This document shows positions 45,316 to 52,793 of a DNA stretch of 64,000 nucleotides, piece after piece. Location of the stretch: positions 23,025-87,024 of the forward strand of contig NZ_VNJJ01000018.1 in NCBI RefSeq assembly GCF_007786475.1, given 5' to 3'. Made by a program: the position numbers and the translations under genes. This DNA is from Cohnella terricola. Its GTDB lineage: Bacteria; Bacillota; Bacilli; Paenibacillales; Paenibacillaceae. The notes under the pieces are model-generated. The model saw nothing but the letters and a program-made list of their open reading frames with translations, ran no database searches and was not told where the DNA came from. Each line of letters starts with the position of its first letter. The stretch's first letter is position 1.

Positions 45316-45885
45316 TTAGTGATATATGTCGTACGTGGTTACTTGAATATCAATCGTATTTTTGTGTTTTAGATAGATCTCGATTTTTCCGAAGTCCACT
45401 TGAATATCGGGTTTATGCGGCGTATAACGAAGATCGACTCGTTGAGGCTCGATTACCGTATCTATGCGCCCAGGGTCGTAAGATAATCTAACGTTGTCAA
45501 CACCGGGAATCGCCGGCTGATAATCGATATAATTTTGTTGATGAGCTCTTCCGTAAGCAATCTCCGCAAACGCATTAGCCGGGTTCGTGATATCTGCCAG
45601 GCGATGTCCTTCAGCGACTTTTTCGACCAATTGTTGCAGAAAGGCTTGTTTCATTTGCCCGTTAATATAACTCTTCCATTCCAAATGCGGTCCTTTAGCC
45701 AGCGCATGCTGTGCCTCGGAGGAGTCAATAAGCAGTTGCGGTTTTGTTGATGAAAAGTTCATGGCTGCCTTGGGCTGTTCGATTTCCAGATCTCCTCGGG
45801 GGGATTCCATACGTTGCGTTGTTTGTTGCGTATCAATGCCGATCGAAGCATAGGTTTGCCTAATGGAAAGTCTTAAATCGTTCAC
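45316..45885 (-). CDS. yviE: YviE-like flagellar-cluster protein (DUF6470)
   Basis: A 189-residue protein with N-terminal LRLSIRQTYASIGIDTQ and PRGDLEIEQP, a helical central part, and a beta-rich C-terminal half. The position between flgL and fliW and the overall pattern match B. subtilis YviE, whose function is unknown. The start is GTG 45885 with GGGGGGATAAC upstream. Confidence 0.82.
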   Translation of the reverse strand: MNDLRLSIRQTYASIGIDTQQTTQRMESPRGDLEIEQPKAAMNFSSTKPQLLIDSSEAQHALAKGPHLEWKSYINGQMKQAFLQQLVEKVAEGHRLADITNPANAFAEIAYGRAHQQNYIDYQPAIPGVDNVRLSYDPGRIDTVIEPQRVDLRYTPHKPDIQVDFGKIEIYLKHKNTIDIQVTTYDIYH

Positions 45886-45920
45886 GTTATCCCCCCTCAG
45901 AAATAATCAGCCGGAAACAG

Positions 45921-46820
45921 TTATCTTAAATAGTCGATAAGCGAAGGTTGAATAATCTTAGCTCCCGTGGAAAGCGAAGCCTGATACACGCTTTGTTCGA
46001 CATTAAACTTCATGATGGTCTCGGCCATATCCGTATCTTCCGTCCTTGCTTGCAAGTCATTCAGATTCAAAGTCAAATCCTGCAATCTCTGATCGATAAG
46101 ATCGACCCGATTCACTCGCGCGCCAACCTCCGACCTAACATTAATAAGTTTATCAAAGCGCGATGTCAATTGAACGCTTGCAGAAGCCAAGAGCGTTTTG
46201 TTCGCCGGATCGGCTATCGAATTTTCAATGTCTTTGAGCAGCTTAAATAAATTATCCGTATCCGTAGATTTACCGAATACTTCGTCGCCCGTAACGTTGA
46301 TTGCAACCGTGACCCCAGCCGAGAACCTCATGAGAAATTTCTCGGTATCGGTATCCTGCGTAGCGGCCGTGGCAGAATCGTAAGGCTGCTTGTCCGTCAA
46401 CTGTCCGTTAAAAATAAACTTCCCATTCAAGGAATCGTTGCCAACCATAACAGCTTGCTCATAAATTTGTGCGATTTCAACTCGAATCGAATCCAAAGCG
46501 GTTTGCGGATTCGTGTCATTTAATGCCTGAACGGTCAATTCCTGAACTCGTTGTATCATTTCATTCAATTGACCCAGTACGGTATCCGTATGCCCGAGCA
46601 GCGATTGTGCCGTTGCGATATTTTTGTTATATTGCTCGTTCATCGCCAATTCGCTGCGATACCGCAAGGAATAGGTAATGCCAGAGGGATCGTCGGATGG
46701 CTTATTCAGCTTTCGGCCTGTGGAAAGCATATTTTGTTGGTGTTCCATTCGAATCAGATTATGGTTAATGTTTCGCATTAAATTGTTGTGCATCATTCCA
46801 GGAGTTACGCGAAGTGCCAT
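45921..46820 (-). CDS. flgL: flagellar hook-filament junction protein FlgL
   Basis: A 299-residue hook-associated protein 3. N-terminal RVTPGMMHNNLMRNINHNL and the GRKLNKPSDDPSGITYSLRYR block, with C-terminal DLQARTEDTDMAETIMKFNVEQSVYQASL, correspond to the flagellin-like D0/D1 domains. Start ATG follows AGGGAGGGG. It follows flgK by 31 bases. Confidence 0.95.
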   Translation of the reverse strand: MALRVTPGMMHNNLMRNINHNLIRMEHQQNMLSTGRKLNKPSDDPSGITYSLRYRSELAMNEQYNKNIATAQSLLGHTDTVLGQLNEMIQRVQELTVQALNDTNPQTALDSIRVEIAQIYEQAVMVGNDSLNGKFIFNGQLTDKQPYDSATAATQDTDTEKFLMRFSAGVTVAINVTGDEVFGKSTDTDNLFKLLKDIENSIADPANKTLLASASVQLTSRFDKLINVRSEVGARVNRVDLIDQRLQDLTLNLNDLQARTEDTDMAETIMKFNVEQSVYQASLSTGAKIIQPSLIDYLR

Positions 46821-46851
46821 GAGATGAACCCCTCCCTATTTATTCCTCAGA

Positions 46852-48363
46852 TTAACGTCCGACTAAACCCATTCCGTTTATGATTTTATCCAGCGTCTCG
46901 TCGACGGTCGTCATAAAACGGGCAGCTGCGGAATAAGCATGCTGGTATTTAATTAATTCCGACATTTCTTCATCCAGCGATACGCCGCTTACCGATTGCC
47001 TTCTACTGTCGACCTGAGTGACGATATCTTGTTGATTCGCGGCAAGTCTAGTAGCCGATTCGGATTGAACTCCCAATTGGCCCAGCATCGAAGCATAAAA
47101 TGCATCGATCGTACCTTCAGCTATCCCGTTGCCCGTAGTTGTAGGCGTAAACTTAAAGGATGTTTCCTTAAGTCCCGCCATGATATTGGCAAGCGTATTA
47201 TTTCCCTTGACCGTCTCATTGGAACCGTTGATCATTTCCGTACGCATGGATGTCGCAATCTGCATCGGATCGTTCGCGATCGTAGGATTTAACCGGATAC
47301 TTTCGGCGGTAAACGGCCCGCCCGTCGACACGAAGAAGTCGCCCGCAAGCACCGGTACGGCTGGCGGAGTGTTGAACAGGTAGCCGAGTTTATGCAATCC
47401 ATTAAGCCCTTTAACGGTTACCGGAAGATCCGCGGCAAGCTTCGCTCCGAGATAAGTAGAACCCTTTGGAATCGTAATGTTAATGTCGCCGTTTACCAGC
47501 GTATCCACCATTGCATTCAATTGTTCCTGGTAATCCGCCACGTATTTGTCGCGCGAAGTAATCAGGCCGGCTACCTCTCCACCGTATTCCACTACCAGAG
47601 CCGGGCCCGTTACCGGATTCGAGTTTTCCCCTTCCACCAGCGGAAACCCGCCGGTAGTGATCGTATAGCCATCCGGTCCGTCAACTACGTTAACGTTTAC
47701 GATTCTGGACAATTGATCAACCAAATAGTCCCGCTGATCCCGTAAGTCATTAGGATTATCTCCGTAAGCTTCCAGTTTGCGAATCTCAAAGTTCAAACTG
47801 GCTATCGCTTCAGTCAAGGAGTTCATCTTATTGGCCTTCGCCTCGATACTTGTCGTTAAGTCGGCGCTAAGATCGTTCAGATGCTTGCTGGTTTCATTAA
47901 AAGCATCCACAAGGGCCAGAGCGTTCTCGCGCACGATTTTACGTCCCGTTATGCTCTCCGGATCTTTAGCCAGGTCGGTCCACGACTTCCAGAAATTGTC
48001 CATAACCGTGCGAATGCCGGCATCCGACGGTTCGTTAAAGATCGTTTCCAATTTAGATAACGTGTCCGCTTGAATGGTAGCTTCGCCCAGACTCCGATTG
48101 GCATTGCGGAATTGGTCGTCCAGAAACTGCTCGCGAATCCGGGTGATCGAAGTAAACTCGACGCCCGTTCCGAGTTGTCCCGGAATGTTGGAACGCATCA
48201 TGCCCGGTGCTTCGATCGGTCTGGTCGCCACCAGGTTGACCCGCTGGCGTGAATAGCCCGGCGTGTTGGCGTTGGCGATGTTATGACCGGTCGTATTGAT
48301 CAGGGCTTGCTCGGTAAACAAGCTTCTCTTGGCCGTCTCGATACTATGGAATGTCGATCTCAT
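46852..48363 (-). CDS. flgK: flagellar hook-associated protein FlgK
   Basis: A 503-residue hook-associated protein 1 linking hook and filament. N-terminal TGHNIANANTPGYSRQRVNL and C-terminal VSLDEEMSELIKYQHAYSAAARFMTT are the rod/hook family motifs. Start ATG follows AAAGGGG. It lies 13 bases after flgN in the flgM-flgN-flgK-flgL order. Confidence 0.97.
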   Translation of the reverse strand: MRSTFHSIETAKRSLFTEQALINTTGHNIANANTPGYSRQRVNLVATRPIEAPGMMRSNIPGQLGTGVEFTSITRIREQFLDDQFRNANRSLGEATIQADTLSKLETIFNEPSDAGIRTVMDNFWKSWTDLAKDPESITGRKIVRENALALVDAFNETSKHLNDLSADLTTSIEAKANKMNSLTEAIASLNFEIRKLEAYGDNPNDLRDQRDYLVDQLSRIVNVNVVDGPDGYTITTGGFPLVEGENSNPVTGPALVVEYGGEVAGLITSRDKYVADYQEQLNAMVDTLVNGDINITIPKGSTYLGAKLAADLPVTVKGLNGLHKLGYLFNTPPAVPVLAGDFFVSTGGPFTAESIRLNPTIANDPMQIATSMRTEMINGSNETVKGNNTLANIMAGLKETSFKFTPTTTGNGIAEGTIDAFYASMLGQLGVQSESATRLAANQQDIVTQVDSRRQSVSGVSLDEEMSELIKYQHAYSAAARFMTTVDETLDKIINGMGLVGR

Positions 48364-48376
48364 CCGTCATGCCCCT

Positions 48377-48877
48377 TTACACTCGTTTATTGTATATGCC
48401 CGCTCCCGAGTTGTCCTGCGAATATGCCGAAGGATTGCGGTAAATATAGCTATCGTCATGCTGCGGCACGATCAACTCGATCGAAAGATTAATGAAATCG
48501 ATGGAGTGCTGAATCAACTGCTGATTCAGATCGTTGCTTGCGCGAAGCTCTTTCAATTGCGTCCTTAGACGATCTTCGAGCTCGGCTAGCAATAGCGAAT
48601 GTTCACGATCAGATACGCTGCTCATCACTTGCCTGAGCGTAACGGATCCTCCCGCTTTAACTCCGTTCTCTTCCAATACTCGAGCGGAAGCCGCGATACG
48701 CTCTCTTTCCAAGTCCGACAACGTCTGAATCAGCTTATTCTCCTGTTTCATCGTCTTGCTCAGCAGGTCCACGTCGTTGGACATGATGCTTTCCCGCTTG
48801 CTCTTCGAAAGCGCGATGAGCTCCTCGTGAGCTTCGACCAATCGCTCCAGAACGGAGATGACTTCTTGAATCGCCAT
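48377..48877 (-). CDS. flgN: FlgN-family flagellar chaperone
   Basis: A 166-residue helical protein beginning MAIQEVISVLERLVEAHEEL, with the FlgN pattern of long amphipathic helices. FlgN chaperones FlgK and FlgL before export. It is the counterpart of B. subtilis YvyG. Start ATG follows AGGTGGAG. It is encoded directly before flgK and 60 bases after flgM. Confidence 0.88.
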   Translation of the reverse strand: MAIQEVISVLERLVEAHEELIALSKSKRESIMSNDVDLLSKTMKQENKLIQTLSDLERERIAASARVLEENGVKAGGSVTLRQVMSSVSDREHSLLLAELEDRLRTQLKELRASNDLNQQLIQHSIDFINLSIELIVPQHDDSYIYRNPSAYSQDNSGAGIYNKRV

Positions 48878-48937
48878 GTGACTCCACCTTATCCCGATGC
48901 ATTAAGCTAGCCGGCCGTGCTCTCCGTTAGCCGTTCT

Positions 48938-49201
48938 TTACTTAAAAAAAGGCAGCAGTTTCTCTGCAAGCTTCCCGTTTTCCACATAGTAGTTGCCAGT
49001 CGAGACCTGTTGTTTAAGCCCTTCGACTTTCTTAGCCCGTTCGGCTTGATCCGCTCGATTGGTCGACAGCATCTCCAACGCTTCCGGCGAGATCTGCAGC
49101 TGATCGGATTGGCGCTTGCGTCCGCTCTCTTCCGTTCTCCTATCCATTCTTGCCTGATATGAATTAACGGCTCCGATTCGTTGTGTTTCATTTATTTTCA
49201 T
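48938..49201 (-). CDS. flgM: anti-sigma-D factor FlgM
   Basis: An 87-residue protein starting at ATG 49201 (MKINETQRIGAVNSYQ) behind GAGGTG. The C-terminal helices (LQISPEALEMLS, RAKKVEGLKQQVSTGNYYV) form the sigma-binding part that holds SigD inactive until the hook is complete. A sigma-D promoter lies directly upstream, giving negative feedback. Only weak sequence conservation is expected in this family; position between yvyF and flgN makes the call secure. Confidence 0.9.
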   Translation of the reverse strand: MKINETQRIGAVNSYQARMDRRTEESGRKRQSDQLQISPEALEMLSTNRADQAERAKKVEGLKQQVSTGNYYVENGKLAEKLLPFFK

Positions 49202-49220
49202 AACAATCACCTCAATCAAT

Positions 49221-49257
49221 AAAAAAGACCGATAAATATCTAAAATAATTATCGGTC
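49221..49257 (-). terminator. terminator after yvyF, overlapping the flgM promoter
   Basis: Minus strand GACCGATAA - 13 bases - TTATCGGTC followed by TTTTTT: a perfect 9-bp stem with a T run, 28 bases past the yvyF stop. Confidence 0.85.
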
Positions 49258-49276
49258 AATGCATATGAAATGTTTA
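49249..49276 (-). promoter_or_regulatory. sigma-D promoter of flgM, -10 inside a terminator arm
   Basis: Minus strand TAAA (49273-49276), 16-base spacer, ACCGATAA (49249-49256). Spacer length equals that of the hag promoter. The -10 element is the 5' arm of the intrinsic terminator at 49221-49257. Confidence 0.75.
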
Positions 49277-49284
49277 GAGTGACT

Positions 49285-49695
49285 TTAATTGTCACGATCG
49301 TGCAGGCGGTCTCCGAGATAAGCGCCCCTATTCCGGTCGTCCAACTGATCTCGCAGACTACCCGTGGTCGCGTTCTTCACGTCGCGGGTCAGGCGTTTTC
49401 TGCAACTCTCGCAAAGATGGCCTTCGCGAATAAGAATTCCGCAGGATTCGCATGGATAGGACATGTTCGGCGCGTTCACGAGAGAGATGCGGCCTTCCTT
49501 GATCCAGCGGGTAATCTGCTTGATGCTGACCTCCATGTCATCCGACAATTGCTGGATGTCCAGGCCTCTATTTTTGCGAAGATGCTCCACGCATCTTTCG
49601 TAATCCTTCTCCACTTCCAGATGACAATTATTGCAGACATCGCGGAAATTCTTGTTGAATAACTTCCCGCACCTTGGACAGTAGGTTAAATCCAT
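49285..49695 (-). CDS. yvyF: YvyF-like flagellar operon zinc-ribbon protein
   Basis: A 136-residue protein with an N-terminal zinc ribbon (YCPRCGKLF...CNNC), a central helix-turn-helix-like segment (IQQLSDDMEVSIKQITRWIKEG) and a second CxxC pair (CESCGI...CESC). This matches the TIGR03826/YvyF family found before flgM; its regulatory role is not defined. A good TATAAT -10 lies at 49742-49747, but no -35 is clear. comFC is 1.4 kb upstream, with an acyltransferase inserted between. Confidence 0.87.
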   Translation of the reverse strand: MDLTYCPRCGKLFNKNFRDVCNNCHLEVEKDYERCVEHLRKNRGLDIQQLSDDMEVSIKQITRWIKEGRISLVNAPNMSYPCESCGILIREGHLCESCRKRLTRDVKNATTGSLRDQLDDRNRGAYLGDRLHDRDN

Positions 49696-49781
49696 GCAAT
49701 CATCTCCCCGATTCTGACATTAATCGACCTTCATTACGTGAATTATACTAAATATTTCAAGCGATAGCTAGACGATTAATC

Positions 49782-50972
49782 TCACGCGGAAGCCGAAGGA
49801 GAAGACGGCGAGCGGGCCGGTATTTTCTTCGAATCCCCGTACGCAGCTTTGAGCTGATTCGGCACGCTGCCGAATAACAGCCAGGACCATCCGGTCAGTC
49901 GGCTTAGGGCGGTAACGACGATCCATGAGATGAGCAATGCCAGCAGGAAACCTCCCGCGTACCAAGCATGGTGAGCCATCGTTCCTCCGCTCTTGAGCGG
50001 ATACTGTCTATAAACTAGCAGGATAATCGGATGAACCAGATACACCCCGAACGATACGATGCCCAGATGCCGAAGCCTTCCTACCAAGAAGGAAGAGTTT
50101 ATCTTGCCGCCGATCAGGAAAGCGATCTGCATCAGCACGAGCGGCGTTAGCATCGTGTAGACATCCCAAAGTCCGTCGTATAGCGCGTTATGATACCTCG
50201 TTCCATACACGCGGGCATTGTAGAAAATCGTCACGTACGAGATTCCTGCAGTCAGCCACGCGGCCCAGAGCAGAATCCACAAGGCGACTCGGGATTTCGT
50301 GATATTTTCCTTCGCGATAATCAGCCATGATTTAATCCGGTCAAAGTAAATGCCGAGCCATGCGCCGAGAAAGTATTGGCCGAAATACGTCGGAGACCAG
50401 CTTCCGCGAGTCGGGACTTGCCAGTATTCCCGATTATAGAGGAAGAAGGCCCATTGAAGCGCCACCCCGATCAGTACAGCGGAAGCCGCTAGCCACTTGA
50501 ACCTTTTCATCAGGTACAAGAAGATCGGGAACAGCAAGTACAACTGAATGCTAATAAATACGAAATACAAGTGTGTATAGGCTTGTCCTTTGGATATTTT
50601 CTGCAAATAACTCGGTAACATATCCGCTAGATGCCAGGCATAACCGTTCTGGTACCATCTCAGTAGAAAATAGAACGTCGAGAACAGCAAATACGGTATA
50701 ACGATGTACATCAGACGCTTGCGGTAAAATTTCTTAAATAGTTGGAACGTAAGCTGTTGCGGATAATAGTTGTAAAACAGCACGAAGCTGCTAAGCAGAA
50801 TAAAGGACGTCGTCCCAATCTTCGAGAAAATATTTAGGAAGTTATATACCCCATACAAGGTCGTCCCCTTCATGTCCAACGTGGCGAACGAAGTGGAATG
50901 AACCATCAGTACGCCCAGGATCGCGAGGCCGCGTACGATATCGATCTCGTTCAATTTAGAGCGGCGTTCCAT
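49782..50972 (-). CDS. acyltransferase-3 family membrane protein
   Basis: A 396-residue protein with about ten membrane helices. The N-terminal NEIDIVRGLAILGVLMVHS contains the family R/H pattern. Such proteins O-acetylate or otherwise acylate extracellular glycans or peptidoglycan. Start ATG follows AAAGGAGG. It separates comFC from yvyF, which are adjacent in B. subtilis, so it is an insertion in this lineage. The substrate is unknown. Confidence 0.85.
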   Translation of the reverse strand: MERRSKLNEIDIVRGLAILGVLMVHSTSFATLDMKGTTLYGVYNFLNIFSKIGTTSFILLSSFVLFYNYYPQQLTFQLFKKFYRKRLMYIVIPYLLFSTFYFLLRWYQNGYAWHLADMLPSYLQKISKGQAYTHLYFVFISIQLYLLFPIFLYLMKRFKWLAASAVLIGVALQWAFFLYNREYWQVPTRGSWSPTYFGQYFLGAWLGIYFDRIKSWLIIAKENITKSRVALWILLWAAWLTAGISYVTIFYNARVYGTRYHNALYDGLWDVYTMLTPLVLMQIAFLIGGKINSSFLVGRLRHLGIVSFGVYLVHPIILLVYRQYPLKSGGTMAHHAWYAGGFLLALLISWIVVTALSRLTGWSWLLFGSVPNQLKAAYGDSKKIPARSPSSPSASA

Positions 50973-51093
50973 GTTTCCTCCTTTGGCGATTCATCGAATC
51001 TCTTTTTTTATTCGGTCATTCGCGTCATCCTATCATAGCATAGGTAGAACATTGCCGAAAAGCGCAACAAATCGCCGCTTATCGACGGATCGA

Positions 51094-51846
51094 CTATGAC
51101 CGAGCCCACAGCAATCCATATACCCTAAGAGATTCATTCGCCTCGGCCGCTTGCTTGAGCACTCTAGCGCATTCATCGAGCGTACTCCCGGTCGTGTACA
51201 CGTCGTCTAGCAATAGAATATTTCCGGGAAATAAAGCCGAATGATCGGCCGCGAAATTGCCTCTCATGTCGACGACGCGCCCGAGACGGGATTTGAGGCT
51301 TTGCTTCTCGGTGTGACGAAGGCGATGCAGCATCGGGCGATAGCTAAGTCCGTACCACTCGGCCAATCGGATCGCTAATCGTTCCGCCTGGTTAAACCCT
51401 CTTTCGCGAAGTCTTTCCGGTGCTAACGGAACGGATGTCACGGCGTGGAATTCGGAATTCGCCGCTTCGCATAGACGTTCGTAAGCGAAAGCGAGTATCG
51501 CCGCCAACACCGTCTCGACTCCTTCGTTCCCGCGATACTTGTAGAGCGCAAGCCAATCCTTCATCATCTCGGTATAACGAACGGCGCAGCGGCTGATCGT
51601 ATAGGATCTGATTTTCCGGCGAACGCAGTCCTCGCAGGATTCGGCCCTCCCGCAGACCAGGCAAACCGGATAAGCGATCCATGGAATGGCTCGGAGGCAC
51701 AATCCGCATAAGGAAGCCAGCGCCTGCCGGGGCTGCGGATGGCGTACGGGAATTACTCCGCTTCCCGCGGTACGGGCTGCATCCCTCCCGCAGATCGGGC
51801 AGACGCTCTTGGAAGGGGCAAACCATTTGCCCAGAGTAAGAGGCAT
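51094..51846 (-). CDS. comFC: ComFC phosphoribosyltransferase-like competence protein
   Basis: A 250-residue protein with N-terminal zinc-binding cysteines (CPICGRD, CGLCLRA, CLVCGRAESCEDC) and a C-terminal phosphoribosyltransferase domain with ILLLDDVYTTGSTLDECA. ComFC works with the ComFA helicase in DNA uptake during transformation. Start ATG follows AGGAGTG. It is separated from comFA by a 0.95-kb spacer made mainly of an eight-copy repeat array; no comFB is present between them. Confidence 0.92.
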   Translation of the reverse strand: MPLTLGKWFAPSKSVCPICGRDAARTAGSGVIPVRHPQPRQALASLCGLCLRAIPWIAYPVCLVCGRAESCEDCVRRKIRSYTISRCAVRYTEMMKDWLALYKYRGNEGVETVLAAILAFAYERLCEAANSEFHAVTSVPLAPERLRERGFNQAERLAIRLAEWYGLSYRPMLHRLRHTEKQSLKSRLGRVVDMRGNFAADHSALFPGNILLLDDVYTTGSTLDECARVLKQAAEANESLRVYGLLWARS

Positions 51847-51918
51847 GAATTATTCACTCCTATCTGACGATTAATGGGATTGGAAAGTTTCGGCTGCTCT
51901 TGTGAGAAAGTACAATTT

Positions 51919-52790
51919 GCGATGAAAAACATTGTACTTTGGGCTCGCTTGGTGGTTGGTGGGTGCAAGTACGATGAATTTCATTGTTATTTGCAAGGCA
52001 GTGCCACGTTTGCACGTGCCCCGGGGCTATTAGCGATGAAAAACACCGTACTCTCGGCTCGCTTGGCGGGTGACGGGTGCAAGTACGATGAATTTCATTG
52101 TTATTTGCGAGGCAGTGCCACGTTTGCACGTTCCCCGGTGCTATTAGCGATGAAGAACATTGTACTTTGGGCTCGCTTGGTGGGCGACGGGTGCAAGTAC
52201 GATGATTATCATTGTTATTTGCTAGGCAGTGCCACGTTTGCACGTTCCCCGGTGCTATTAGCGATGAAAAACATTGTACTTTGGGCTCGCATGGTGGGCG
52301 ACGGGTGCAAGTACGATGATTATCATTGTTATTTGCGAGGCAGCGCCACGTTTGCACGTTCCCCGGTGCTATTAGCGATGAAAACATTGTACTTTGAGCT
52401 CGCTTGGTGGGCGACGGGTGCAAGTACGATGAATTTCATTGTTATTTGCAAGGCAGTGCCACGTTTGCACGTTCCCCCGGGGCTATTAGCGATGAAAAAC
52501 ATTGTACTTTGGGCTCGCTTGGTGGGCGACGGGTGCAAGTACGATGAATATCATTGTTATTTGCGAGGTAGTGCTACTTTTGCGCATTCCCCGGGGCTAT
52601 TAGCGATGAAAAACATCGTACTCTCGGCTCGATTGGTGGGCGACGGGTGCAAGTACGATGAATTTCATTGTTATTTGCGAGGTAGTGCTACTTTTGCGCA
52701 TTCCCCGGGGCTATTAGCGATGAAAAACATCGTACTCTCGGCTCGCTTGGTGGGCGACGGGTGCAAGTACGATGAATTTCATTGTTATTT
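51919..52790. repeat. eight-copy 114-bp tandem array between comFA and comFC
   Basis: Units start at 51919, 52033, 52147, 52261, 52375, 52489, 52603 and 52717, each exactly 114 bases. A unit holds hairpin A (GCGATG-AAAAA-CATTGT), a GC-rich segment, hairpin B 52 bases later (ACGATGAATTTCATTGT), and a GTGC...GCAC hairpin. Long ORFs pass through on both strands only because 114 is divisible by three. In unit five a lost A is balanced by an extra C, keeping the period. Confidence 0.92.
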
Positions 52791-52793
52791 TGT

